Shown: positions 8,259 to 16,021 of the stretch, in pieces
Position numbering within the stretch: the first letter of the stretch is position 1
Layout: the number at the start of each line of letters is the position of its first letter
Assembly: GCF_008122505.1 (NCBI RefSeq)
Contig: NZ_VSSB01000002.1
Location: 62,001 to 126,000, forward strand
Length of the DNA: 64,000 nucleotides
Reading direction: 5' to 3'
Origin: Agromyces mariniharenae
GTDB taxonomy: Bacteria; Actinomycetota; Actinomycetes; Actinomycetales; Microbacteriaceae
Program-made: the position numbers and the translations under genes
Notes under the pieces: generated by a model
Told to the model about the DNA's origin: nothing
Seen by the model: the letters and a program-made list of their open reading frames with translations, nothing else
Database searches by the model: none

Positions 8259-10238
8259 TCAGCCGCCCACGTGGATCACCGGTCGCTCGGCGGGGTCCTT
8301 CTCGACCTCACGGATGATCTCGCGCACGACCGGGGGCGTGTCGCCGCGTCCGAGCAGGATGTAGCGGACCATGTGCAGGAGCGGATTGCCCTCGGACCAC
8401 TCGAAGTACGCGTGCGGCTGCACCCCGGTCACGTCGCGCATCGCCAGCAGGATCGCGGCGATCGCGTTCGGCGCCGCGGGACTGTCGGCACGAAGCACCC
8501 GGTGGCCGTCGACCGCGACGCCACGCACCTGCAGCACCTCCCGGAACTCGGACGGGTCGACCACCTCGATCTCGAGGAACATCACGTCTGCTCGACCCGG
8601 CACGGGGTTGAGTCGACGCTGCGTCATCTCCTTCTCGGCGTACTCGGCCGCGTCACCTGTTGTGCGTCGGTTCGCGATCAGGTTGAGCCGGCCGTCGTAG
8701 AGGAGTGAGTCGGCGATGAACCGACGGGCTGTGTCGTCGAACTCGATCCGCTCGGCCCGGATCTCGGTCGTCCGCGTGAGGCGTGAGACCACCGAGATGA
8801 CGACGATGCCGAGGATGAACAGCGCCGAGATCGCGAGCCCGTCGGGCCGCTCGATCACGTTGGCGACGAGCGCGTAGCCGAGGATCGCCGTCAGGACGGC
8901 GAATCGGACGATCGAGCGCGGTGTGCGGCGGCGGACCGCGGAGATCAGGACGGCGACCGCGGCCGACACCATCATCGCCAGGATGCCGGTCGCGTAGGCA
9001 CCCGCCTGCGCATCGACATCCGCCTCGAACGCGATCGTGATGATGATGCTGATCGCCGTGTACACCAGCACGACGGGGCGGATCGCGCGGCTCCATTCGG
9101 GCGCCATCCCATATGCCGGGAGGTACCGCGGCACGATGTTGATCAGTCCGGCCATCGCCGACGCTCCGGCGAACCAGAGGATCAGGATGCTGCTGAGGTC
9201 GTAGACGGTTCCGAACGCATCGCCGAAGAACCCGTGCGCAAGGTACGCGAGCGCTCGGCCGTTCGCCTCACCACCCGGCTCGAACGCCGCCGGTGGGATC
9301 AACAGCGTTGTCACGAGGCTGCTCGTGATCAGGAAAAGGCTCATGATGACCGCTGCCGTCGTGAGCAGCTTCCGCGTGTTCCGGATGCGCGAGGCGAGCC
9401 GGTCCTGCCGGGCCTGACCGTTCGCGCTGACGAGGGGCATCATGCTGACCCCGGTCTCGAACCCCGAGAGCCCGAGCACGAGCAGGGGGAACGCGAGCAG
9501 GGCCGGAAGCAGAACGCTGGAGAACCCGCCACCGCTCGCGGTCAGCGCCGCCCACCAATCGTCGACGACCACCGGATCGGCGGCCAGCTCGATCAGGCCG
9601 GTGACGATGACAGTCGCGTTGAGCCCGAGGAACACCGCCACGAGGGGGATGGCGACATTCACCGCCTCCGTGAACCCGAGCAGGAACACCCCGCCGAGGA
9701 TGAGCAGCAGCACGATGGTGATCGCGACGGCCTGCCCCTGCAACGCATCAGGAGCGAGCGGGTTCTCGATGAGGTGCACCGTGGCGTCCGCAGATGACAG
9801 CGTGATGGTGATGATCCACGAGGTGGCGACGAAGCCGAGCAGCGCGAGGACGAATATCTTCCCCCGCCAGAAGGGGAGCAATCGCTCGAGCATCGCGATC
9901 GAACCCTGCCCGTGCGGGCTCTCCTCGGCGACCCTCCGGTACATGGGCAGCACCCCGAGCAGGGTCAAGGCGACGATCAGCAGCGTGGCGATCGGCGACA
10001 CGGCGCCAGCCGCGAGGACGGCGATCGACGGCAGGTAGGACAGGGTGGAGAAGTAGTCGACGCCCGTCAGGGACATCACCTTCCACCAGGAGTGCTGCGG
10101 GACCGTCGACTCCTCGATCTCGGGACCGGCGGGTGGCACCTTGTGCTGGAAGAGCCATCGCGAGAGCGGGGTCCGCGGGCGACCGGCTGCAGGGCCCGGC
10201 ACGCTGGCCGGGAACTCGAACTCGGTCCAATCGCGCAT
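8259..10238 (-). CDS. APC-superfamily permease, KimA/YdaO-like (potassium or amino-acid transporter)
   Basis: A 659-residue integral membrane protein with about 12 hydrophobic segments between residues 55 and 500, then a cytoplasmic C-terminal domain of about 160 residues. The first membrane segment, [19 protein letters not shown], and the [19 protein letters not shown] loop fit the amino-acid/polyamine/organocation superfamily. Size and C-terminal domain favour the KimA-type potassium importers over simple amino-acid permeases, but substrate cannot be settled by eye. Start ATG chosen because AGGAGGAG lies 7 bases upstream; the track to an earlier start adds an Arg/Cys-rich, unlikely N-terminus. 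It is monocistronic, and tandem repeats at 10317-10374 lie in its probable promoter region. Confidence 0.82.
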   Translation of the reverse strand: MRDWTEFEFPASVPGPAAGRPRTPLSRWLFQHKVPPAGPEIEESTVPQHSWWKVMSLTGVDYFSTLSYLPSIAVLAAGAVSPIATLLIVALTLLGVLPMYRRVAEESPHGQGSIAMLERLLPFWRGKIFVLALLGFVATSWIITITLSSADATVHLIENPLAPDALQGQAVAITIVLLLILGGVFLLGFTEAVNVAIPLVAVFLGLNATVIVTGLIELAADPVVVDDWWAALTASGGGFSSVLLPALLAFPLLVLGLSGFETGVSMMPLVSANGQARQDRLASRIRNTRKLLTTAAVIMSLFLITSSLVTTLLIPPAAFEPGGEANGRALAYLAHGFFGDAFGTVYDLSSILILWFAGASAMAGLINIVPRYLPAYGMAPEWSRAIRPVVLVYTAISIIITIAFEADVDAQAGAYATGILAMMVSAAVAVLISAVRRRTPRSIVRFAVLTAILGYALVANVIERPDGLAISALFILGIVVISVVSRLTRTTEIRAERIEFDDTARRFIADSLLYDGRLNLIANRRTTGDAAEYAEKEMTQRRLNPVPGRADVMFLEIEVVDPSEFREVLQVRGVAVDGHRVLRADSPAAPNAIAAILLAMRDVTGVQPHAYFEWSEGNPLLHMVRYILLGRGDTPPVVREIIREVEKDPAERPVIHVGG

Positions 10239-10316
10239 CTGCCAGCTCCTCCTACAAGATCTCGGCGGACGCCTCGCATGGCACCAGCGATGCAACACCC
10301 GCGCGGATGCCGCGGA

Positions 10317-10374
10317 GCCGATCCTTACGGATCCCTAACGCCCAGACGCCGATCCCTCACGGCGCGCTAACGCC
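10317..10374. promoter_or_regulatory. Two imperfect 26-27 nt direct repeats upstream of the permease gene
   Basis: Copies at 10317-10342 and 10348-10374 both begin GCCGATCC and end CTAACGCC, 31 bp apart. Read toward the gene, each contains TTAG...G.GAGG/AAGGATCGG half-sites about 11 bp apart, the kind of spacing OmpR-family regulators bind. The binding protein is unknown. Confidence 0.5.
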
Positions 10375-10415
10375 TCCCGTACAGGTTCTTCGACGTCAGC
10401 AGGCGGCTTGGCCGA

Positions 10416-10728
10416 TCACGAGTACAGGCCGGAGAAATCGCGCTGTGCGCATCGAGGGAGAGCAACGAGCCCTGCGTTGGTGTTGACGGCGATCATCTGC
10501 CGGTCGAGCCAGTGCTTGTCGCGCGGTACCCGCACCGCGGTATCGAACTCGGCACGGACGAACGCGATGTGTGAGGAACACGCGCTGTTCCAGGCCACAC
10601 TCATCGGTCCAGCTCATGAGGACTGGTTCGTAGCGGCGCAGCTTGGTGGTGATGATGGTGAACACGTGATCGAGGAGTTCATCCTCCAAGACGATTGGAC
10701 CCGCACCATCGAGGTGCAATGCACCCAT
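10416..10728 (-). pseudogene. DUF7882-type small protein, frameshifted
   Basis: The first part reads MGALHLDGAGPIV...EQRVFLTH in one frame. The rest, AFVRAEFDTAVRVPRDKHWL...NTNAGLVALPR, is in another frame. The intact paralogue at 39019-39387 has both halves in one frame with about 70% identity. Aligning them shows two bases missing near 10568-10573 (intact ATC ACC CAC ATC; here CTC AC-AC ATC). The second half ends at a stop at 10416, and the intact copy's Arg/Pro-rich tail is absent. The product is therefore truncated and probably non-functional, unless the base call is wrong. Confidence 0.75.
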
Positions 10729-11002
10729 GACTCTGACGAAGTGCCGCCTTGGCACGCGAAGGCGAGACGCAGAGTCGTTTGGTGTGCCGGCCCGTCCTTC
10801 AACGCGTTCGCCCCCGGCGACTGCGGCGGACGGGCCGACATCTAGCCGATGCCCCTAGGATCGGCTGGCTCCATCTCACCTCGGCGGCGTCGATCCGCGA
10901 AATCGGTTGGTCGACCCTTGACTTCCCAGCTTGGCGGATGAAAGGCGAGCGCCCCTCCCACCCGGAGTTCGGAGGACGAGCCGAAGAGGTTCTCGCGCGA
11001 TG

Positions 11003-11320
11003 TCAGGTGGTCGCGTCGGGCATGATCGGAACGTCCTCGGCCATGATGATGAGACCGCCGCCCTTGGACGCGGAATCCGCGAGCTTCTCAGCCCACGCGA
11101 AGTTCAACTTCGGTTCGCGCCCACCGGCGTACTCGAAATAGATCGGGACGCCGTTGTCGATCCAGACCGCACGCCGCCCCTCGCCGGATGATGCAGGAGC
11201 CTTCCAGGCCATGAAGAAGTTCTCACCGCGACGGAGCTTCACTCCGATGATCAGCTGTAGATGGGCGAGCTGTCGATCGTCCATCTCGAATGCGTGGTTC
11301 CCGTAGTGCAGTTTCCCCAT
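11003..11320 (-). CDS. DUF7882-type small protein (Microbacteriaceae family)
   Basis: A 105-residue soluble protein of a type I know only from Microbacteriaceae, function unknown. It shows the family pattern MGKLHYGN, a DRQLAHLQLIIGVKLRRGE helix, a sandwich of short strands (FFMAWK, RRAVWIDNGVPIYFEY), then FAWAEKLADSASKGGGLIIM. Start ATG 11320 with GGGAGGA 8 bases upstream. The next gene upstream on the same strand ends 94 bp away, so the two may be cotranscribed. A frameshifted and an intact divergent relative lie at 10416-10728 and 39019-39387. Confidence 0.8.
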   Translation of the reverse strand: MGKLHYGNHAFEMDDRQLAHLQLIIGVKLRRGENFFMAWKAPASSGEGRRAVWIDNGVPIYFEYAGGREPKLNFAWAEKLADSASKGGGLIIMAEDVPIMPDATT

Positions 11321-11414
11321 CTTGGTCCTCCCGCGAAGAACGGTAGCGCGAGGTGCGCTGCGCACGTGAGAACCGTCCGGGGCTTGATCACGTCTGACGC
11401 TTCCGCTAGCCGAC

Positions 11415-11696
11415 CTAGAGCAGGTCAATCGAGCTGAACCACGCCTGTGGACGCCAATCCACCTCCACCTCTGCGGCGGGCTCCGATGGATCGTCGTCCA
11501 CGTCGGCGACCTCGATGGAGAGGCTCATGCCGGGTGAGACGAGAACGCGCACCGAACGATCGGGTGTCCGAATGATCTCCACGAATCCGCCGCCGGCTCG
11601 CAGCTGTTCGGTGATCCTGCCCATGACCGCATCAGCGCTGTCGCCCGGAGGGAGAAAGTGATCTCGCCCCTCGATCCTGATACTCGCCTGCAGCAT
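11415..11696 (-). CDS. Hypothetical protein, beta-rich, often a neighbour of DUF7882 proteins
   Basis: 93 residues, acidic at the C-terminus, no membrane segment. It begins LQASIRIEGRDHFLPPGDSA, then has a helix (DAVMGRITEQLRAGGG) and two strands (FVEIIRTPDRSVRVLVSPG, SLSIEVADV). It resembles small Microbacteriaceae proteins with a VLVSPG-type strand that bind no known ligand. Only a weak GGAAG precedes the ATG, and a longer frame exists upstream with an Arg-rich, unlikely extension. Same strand as the DUF7882-type gene downstream. No function can be proposed. Confidence 0.65.
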   Translation of the reverse strand: MLQASIRIEGRDHFLPPGDSADAVMGRITEQLRAGGGFVEIIRTPDRSVRVLVSPGMSLSIEVADVDDDPSEPAAEVEVDWRPQAWFSSIDLL

Positions 11697-12105
11697 GCGT
11701 GCTTCCCGTCTGCGTCTACGTGTGGTCCCGGTTCGCTGCCGCCCGACTCGATTCGCCAGGGACCACACATCCGTCGATTCTCAGTTACGAGACTCATGGA
11801 GCCGGCGACCTGAGTGGCTCGGGTCAGCCCGCGTCGGACGCGATCCCGTTGGCCGGCAATACGGTTGTACCCCCTCACCCGCCTCTGCGCGCACCCCTTG
11901 ACACGCAACACGCGCGCCGCGGCGCGAGAGCTGGGGTGCGGCTCGGGGTGCTTGCGGGGTGAAATGCACGGGCGGGGTGGCGCGAGCGAACTGCGTCGAA
12001 ACCCGAATCCAGAAATGGCAAAGTGGCTGCCCTCGCGGACGGGATCAGCCTGCCTGTGAGGCTGCGATGAGACCGTGGCGGCGGTGCCGGAGGACGACGC
12101 CGGTG
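11697..12105. other. Intergenic stretch, about 410 bp, no supported gene
   Basis: I see no convincing coding frame. There is an isolated TTGACA at 11898-11903 with no matching -10 at normal distance, and a 14-bp GC palindrome (CGCGCCGCGGCGCG, 11913-11926). An unrecognised RNA cannot be excluded. Confidence 0.4.
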
Positions 12106-12777
12106 CTACTCGGGGCTGATCGCGCCCTCGCGGTGCGGCGTCCCGACGGGTTTGGACTCGGAACTGCCGCGCTGGCGGAGCACGATCGACAGCGCGACCA
12201 TGCTGCCGACCGCGAGGAATTCCGACTGCCAGTTCTGCAGCGTGCGGTTCCAGAAGTCGGCCGACAGCAGGTACTCGCCGAAGGTCAGCAGCTCCTGTCC
12301 GTGCTGGGCCTGCTCCTGGTTGTATACTGTGTGCCCGGCGATGCCCTGCGCGAGCCACGACAGCAGGAAGATCGCGCCCATCGTGAGCAGCAGCGAGTTG
12401 CTGTAGACGACCTGGCGCCAGCCCGTCGCCTTCGCCCACTTCGGCGAATCGGGCTCCGCGTACCTGCCGACCTTCTGCTGCTCGTCCGAGCCGGTCCCCT
12501 CGTGGCCGGGCTTCTTCGACTCGGGCGATCCATCCTGCACGAGCCAGATCGTGGCGAAGATGAAGAGGAAGAACTGCAGGTACTCGGACTGCCAGTTCTC
12601 GGCCACGTCGACGACGAAGTCCGACGACGTGACGAACTGCACCCACGTCACGACCTCCGCGCCGTGCGCGAGCTGCTCCTCGTTGAAGGCGAAGAGTCCG
12701 GCGATCGACTGGCCAACGAGGGCGAGCACGAAGATCACCGCGAAGAAGATGCTGAGCGAGTGCTGTCTGAGGCGCAT
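12106..12777 (-). CDS. DUF6766 family membrane protein
   Basis: A 223-residue membrane protein of a family named only by number (DUF6766 as I recall). It has two similar halves. Each has a hydrophobic helix (SIFFAVIFVLALVGQSIAGLF; NSLLLTMGAIFLLSWLAQGIAG), an acidic/Gln loop (FNEEQLAHGAEV; YNQEQAQHGQELL), a W-Q-S-E motif (ENWQSEYLQFFLFIF; QNWQSEFLAVGSMVAL) and then a polar stretch (GSPESKKPG; GSSESKPVG). That is an internal duplication giving four membrane segments with conserved Glu, His and Trp. Start ATG 12777, five bases after the stop of a 27-codon ORF on the same strand. Function unknown. Confidence 0.85.
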   Translation of the reverse strand: MRLRQHSLSIFFAVIFVLALVGQSIAGLFAFNEEQLAHGAEVVTWVQFVTSSDFVVDVAENWQSEYLQFFLFIFATIWLVQDGSPESKKPGHEGTGSDEQQKVGRYAEPDSPKWAKATGWRQVVYSNSLLLTMGAIFLLSWLAQGIAGHTVYNQEQAQHGQELLTFGEYLLSADFWNRTLQNWQSEFLAVGSMVALSIVLRQRGSSESKPVGTPHREGAISPE

Positions 12778-12782
12778 GCCGG

Positions 12783-12866
12783 TCACCGTCCCGAGAGTGC
12801 GATGGCGTACATGTACAGGAGACCGACGGCGATCGCCGTCAGCCATGACGTGAACACGACCTTCAT
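12783..12866 (-). CDS. Predicted 27-residue single-span membrane peptide upstream of DUF6766
   Basis: ATG at 12866 opens a 27-codon frame: a basic start (MKVVFTSW), a hydrophobic helix of about 17 residues (LTAIAVGLLYMYAIAL), then SGR and TGA. The stop is 5 bases before the DUF6766 ATG, so translational coupling is likely. Codon choice is ordinary for the genome. No strong ribosome-binding site precedes it. A longer frame upstream on the same strand (about 13198-12863) ends in an ATGA overlap with this start, but that frame shows no protein-like pattern I trust. Confidence 0.5.
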   Translation of the reverse strand: MKVVFTSWLTAIAVGLLYMYAIALSGR

Positions 12867-13272
12867 GCGGCGAACGTAACCCCAGGCCGTGGTGGCGGGC
12901 ACGGGCTTGACGACCACCGCCCCATCCGTGCCGATCTGCGCCCCGCCCAGGCCGTCGCCGCGGCATCGGCAGGCCGCGCGGCCTCCGCATCGCCGAGCAG
13001 GCGCAGGGACGCGGCCTTGCCGTGGTGGTGCGCCGCATCCTCCAGCGTCATCGGACTGTGCAGTCCGAGCGCGACGTCGTGCTCGGCGCGCGATTTCCGC
13101 CCGTCGCGCAGGAACCGCGCGCGTGCGTTATACGCGCCCGGTTCTGGCTTCGCAAGGGACTTCTTCCGCTTCTCGCTCCGTACGTACCGTGTTCGCACCC
13201 GAACCGACGGGCTGCCGATGCACCATCGGGGCGTCGAGCCCGTCGGCCCAGATGCAGGAATGAGGGCTGACG
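12867..13272. other. Intergenic stretch, about 400 bp, between divergent genes
   Basis: It must hold promoters for the leftward DUF6766 unit and the rightward trio. The only notable open frame is leftward (ending 12863), with HSPMTLEDAAHHHGKAASL in its middle; I do not recognise it and leave it unannotated. The rightward gene has AGGAATGAGGG 5-15 bases before its ATG. Confidence 0.4.
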
Positions 13273-14034
13273 ATGACCAACAGTTACCCGTCGAACACGC
13301 CAGGCGGCGTCCCCGCCGCCGACACGACCCCGGAGCAGTCCGGCGATCTCCGCGACGACGTCTCGACGCTCGCTTCGGATGCCGGCGACGCCGGCCGGCA
13401 CGTCGTCGACGTGGCCAAGGACGAGACCCGCTCCGTCGCCTCGGAGACGAAGCACCAGGCTCGCCGGTTCCTCGGCCAGGTGGGCGACGAGCTCAGCACC
13501 CAGGCAGCAACGCAGCAGACGCGGTTGGCCGGCGGGCTGCGGTCGGCGGGCTCCGAGTTCTCGGAGATGGCGAACGCCTCGACCAGTTCTGGCTACGCCT
13601 CCGAGCTGGTGCGCGGAGCCGGCGAGCGCGCCGACTCCGTGGCACGTTGGCTCGAGCAGCGCGACCCGCGTTCGGTGCTCGAAGAGGTCAAGGGCTTCGC
13701 GCGTCGTCGCCCCGGCGTCTTCATCGCCATCGCGATCGGCGCCGGCGTCCTCGCCGGCCGCGTCACGCGGGCGATCATGTCGCCGCCCGATGAGGAGGGC
13801 TCCGCCGGACGTCGCGCGATGACCACCGGTCGCGCCGACTTCACGGCGCCGCCGGTGCCTCCGGTCCGCGAGGTGCAGCCTCCCGCGACAACCACGGTCG
13901 GCACCGGATACACCGGTAGCACCGGCACCGGAACCACCGGGGCCGCGACGATCGGCACCGGCACGATACCCGGCACGGGCGTCGGCGGGGCCGGGGGCGG
14001 CACGTACGGCTCGCCGGGGACGGGCGGTGCCTGA
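13273..14034 (+). CDS. Hypothetical membrane-associated protein, first gene of a holin-like / DUF3618 trio
   Basis: 253 residues. The first 150 are long, polar, heptad-like helices rich in Ala, Asp and Ser (DDVSTLASDAGDAGRHVVDV and similar). One membrane segment follows (about 156-172, GVFIAIAIGAGVLAG), and the C-terminal 70 residues are Gly/Thr/Pro-rich and disordered (TGYTGSTGTGTTGAA). Such proteins are found regularly ahead of the holin-X-like and DUF3618 genes in Actinobacteria, and the set is thought to act at the cell envelope. The stop overlaps the next start (TGATG). No enzymatic motif seen. Confidence 0.75.
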   Translation: MTNSYPSNTPGGVPAADTTPEQSGDLRDDVSTLASDAGDAGRHVVDVAKDETRSVASETKHQARRFLGQVGDELSTQAATQQTRLAGGLRSAGSEFSEMANASTSSGYASELVRGAGERADSVARWLEQRDPRSVLEEVKGFARRRPGVFIAIAIGAGVLAGRVTRAIMSPPDEEGSAGRRAMTTGRADFTAPPVPPVREVQPPATTTVGTGYTGSTGTGTTGAATIGTGTIPGTGVGGAGGGTYGSPGTGGA

Positions 14035-14483
14035 TGGGCGACCCACGTCACTCGTACGACGCGTCGTACGACCCGTCGCTGACGCCGTCCGAGCGGCAGG
14101 CTGAGGCGACCTCGCTCGGCGATCTCCTCGCCGAGGTCTCGCGCGACGTGTCCACGCTCATGCGGCAGGAGGTCGAGCTCGCGAAGGCCGAGATCCGCGA
14201 GTCCGCGAAGCGGGCCGGGCGCGGTGCCGGACTCCTGGGCGGCGCCGGCGTGGCCGGACTGCTCGCCCTGGTGTTCCTGTCCGTCGCACTCTGGTGGGGG
14301 CTCGGCTACGTGATGGGCAACGCGTGGTCGGCCGTGATCGTGGCCGTCCTCTGGGGCGTCGTCGCCCTGGTGCTCGCCCTCACCGGCAAGAAGCAGATCG
14401 AGGAGATCAGCGGGGTCCCGCAGACGGTCGAGACCGTGAAGGAGATCCCGGAGACGTTGAAGAGGAATGAGGAGAACCGATGA
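14034..14483 (+). CDS. Holin-X-like (DUF1469) family membrane protein
   Basis: 149 residues. An N-terminal amphipathic helix (SLGDLLAEVSRDVSTLMRQE, continuing VELAKAEIRESAK) is followed by two membrane segments (about 65-88 and 95-116: GVAGLLALVFLSVALWWGLG, AVIVAVLWGVVALVLALTG) and a charged tail. The family is often labelled phage holin, but here it is chromosomal and lies between two stress-type membrane genes; nothing phage-like is near. The ATG overlaps the preceding stop, and its own stop overlaps the next start (ATGA), so the trio is one translational unit. Confidence 0.88.
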   Translation: MGDPRHSYDASYDPSLTPSERQAEATSLGDLLAEVSRDVSTLMRQEVELAKAEIRESAKRAGRGAGLLGGAGVAGLLALVFLSVALWWGLGYVMGNAWSAVIVAVLWGVVALVLALTGKKQIEEISGVPQTVETVKEIPETLKRNEENR

Positions 14484-15169
14484 GCAACCCGGATGAGATC
14501 CGCGCCGACATCGAACGCACTCGTGCAGAGCTCGGACAGGATGTCGACGCCCTTGCCGACAAGGTGACGCCGTCGAAGATCGCCGAACGTCAGACCCGCA
14601 GGATGCGTCGTGCGCTGACCTCGGTCAAGGACCGAGTCATGGGCGTTGCGTCCGACGTCGGCGATACCGCCCACGACGCCGCGGAGCATGTCGGCGACGC
14701 GGTCAGCGACGCGCCGCGAAAGGTCGCGTCCACCACGCGTGGCAACCCGATCGCCGTCGGCCTGATCGCCTTCGGCGTCGGCTGGCTGGCCGCATCGCTG
14801 GTCCCGGCGTCGAAGGTCGAGCGTCAGGTCGCCGACCAGGCGAAGGACGCCGCGGCACCCCTGGTCGATGAGGTGAAGGAGGTCGCCGCCGAGGCGGCCG
14901 ATAACCTCCGTGAGCCCGCGAAAGAGGCGGCCGAGGCCGTCAAGGAGCGTGCCACCGAGGCCGTTGAGACGGTCCGCCAGGAAGGCGAGGCGGCCGCGTC
15001 CGAGGTCGGCAGCGAGGCCAAGCACACGGCCGAGCGGCACGCGCCGACGTCTGACCGGTCGGTCGCGGACCCGGCTTCCGCACCTCCGTCGACGTCGGGT
15101 GACCCGTCGACGCAACGACCGTCGCCTTCGGGCGCGGTGCCTTCGTCGTCGGAGCCCTTCGGGGTCTAG
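14480..15169 (+). CDS. DUF3618 domain protein
   Basis: 229 residues. The DUF3618 signature is at the N-terminus (PDEIRADIERTRAELGQDVD), followed by VTPSKIAERQTRRM. There is one membrane segment at about 94-113 (PIAVGLIAFGVGWLAASLVP). Long Ala/Glu/Lys-rich helices with heptad spacing come next (VADQAKDAAAPLVDEVKEVA), and the tail is Ser/Pro-rich. The family is widespread in Actinobacteria and Proteobacteria, membrane-bound, function unknown. Last gene of the coupled trio; a hairpin follows 13 bases after the stop. Confidence 0.88.
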   Translation: MSNPDEIRADIERTRAELGQDVDALADKVTPSKIAERQTRRMRRALTSVKDRVMGVASDVGDTAHDAAEHVGDAVSDAPRKVASTTRGNPIAVGLIAFGVGWLAASLVPASKVERQVADQAKDAAAPLVDEVKEVAAEAADNLREPAKEAAEAVKERATEAVETVRQEGEAAASEVGSEAKHTAERHAPTSDRSVADPASAPPSTSGDPSTQRPSPSGAVPSSSEPFGV

Positions 15170-15182
15170 TCCACCGCGAACT

Positions 15183-15218
15183 GACGGGCGCGGGATCCGA
15201 TCGGATCCTGCGCCCGTC
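15183..15218 (+). terminator. Long hairpin ending the trio operon
   Basis: GACGGGCGC / GCGCCCGTC, then a G-T mismatch, then GGATCC / GGATCC around a GATC loop: about 15 pairs within 36 nt. There is no T-run, as is common for high-GC actinobacterial terminators. The following bases up to 15528 (310 bp) hold nothing else I can support. Confidence 0.6.
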
Positions 15219-15528
15219 GACGTGCGGGCGGATGCGCGAAAGGCGTGCGCTGCATGAACGGGGTCTCCCGTGAGGTTGACGAGCTGTCCATGCGTTGGCG
15301 AGCGATCGCCACTGCACTTTCTGCCGCAACTGTCAAGGGCCCGGGCGGGATGCAGGTGGATGAGGAAGTGTCGACTACAACTGAGCATGCTGGCTGCCCG
15401 GAGAAGCGCACCGGCCCTTCCACCAGATCAGGTCTCGCGCTTCGCACCAGCGTTCCGCGACGTCGGCGAAACACATCCCGGGCTCATCGTTCACCTCACC
15501 TTGAGGTCGACTCGAGTGGAGGAAGATC

Positions 15529-15753
15529 ATGAGAGCAGGGTCAGTCGGTTCCTACATCGTCGGAGTCGTCGCCGCTGTCGCCGCCGTGGCTTTGTGCATC
15601 GGCACGGCGATCCTCGCGGCCGACGAAGACGTGATTCAGGCGCTCTCCCTTCCCGAATGGCTTTCCGGGGTGGTCATGGCGGTGGCGATTTCGATCGTGG
15701 TCATGGTGACGGTGGTCGCAGCCATCGCGCTGATTCCCCGGAGGTGGCAGTGA
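15529..15753 (+). CDS. Small two-span membrane protein
   Basis: 74 residues with two hydrophobic helices (about 8-31, YIVGVVAAVAAVALCIGTAI, and about 45-69, VVMAVAISIVVMVTVVAAIA). The two are joined by an acidic loop (AADEDVIQALSLPEW), and the end is basic (PRRWQ). AGGAAG lies 4-9 bases before the ATG. Its stop overlaps a following short frame (TGATG). I do not recognise a family. Confidence 0.6.
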   Translation: MRAGSVGSYIVGVVAAVAAVALCIGTAILAADEDVIQALSLPEWLSGVVMAVAISIVVMVTVVAAIALIPRRWQ

Positions 15754-15938
15754 TGGCGCCAGAGTCACCCCTGTTCCGAGCCGTCGACCCGGGAGAGGCA
15801 CGGATCGCGTCACCACGTGAGCGAGAGTTCTGGGCCCTCATGCTCGGACCAGCGCTCGAGCAGGAAGGGGTTCCGCGACATAGGGCACGGTCGTCCCGGG
15901 TCGACCCCACGCGCTCCGCACCGATCAGTGGTGACTGA
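15753..15938 (+). CDS. Hypothetical 61-residue soluble protein, overlapping the preceding stop
   Basis: ATG shares its A with the previous TGA. The product is polar and charged (FRAVDPGEARIASPREREFW, then ALMLGPALEQEGVPRHRARS) with a Pro/Arg tail. Coding nature rests on the overlap and on acceptable codon use only. It ends before the copA gene, which is convergent. Confidence 0.4.
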   Translation: MAPESPLFRAVDPGEARIASPREREFWALMLGPALEQEGVPRHRARSSRVDPTRSAPISGD

Positions 15939-16021
15939 TCGACACGGCCGTCGGTGCTCACGGTGGGCGCGACGGCTCCTGCTCATCGCCGTCTTGGGAT
16001 GGGTGAAGCCGCAAGGGCGAC

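Noticed and set aside
10239..10415. Riboswitch (c-di-AMP or M-box) before the KimA-like permease
   Set aside because: I could not find the conserved cores of either class; the visible signal is tandem repeats, more like protein sites.
12867..13198. Leftward frame ending by ATGA at the 27-codon ORF
   Set aside because: The overlap is tempting, but the sequence is low complexity with no recognised pattern and no ribosome-binding site; left as a note only.
14034..14483. Prophage, because of a phage-holin-family gene
   Set aside because: No integrase, capsid, lysin or att-like repeats; the gene is part of a common chromosomal actinobacterial trio.
15491..15510. Single GTTCACC as another PHO box
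   Set aside because: Only one unit, no 11-bp repeat and no matching -35/-10 spacing.
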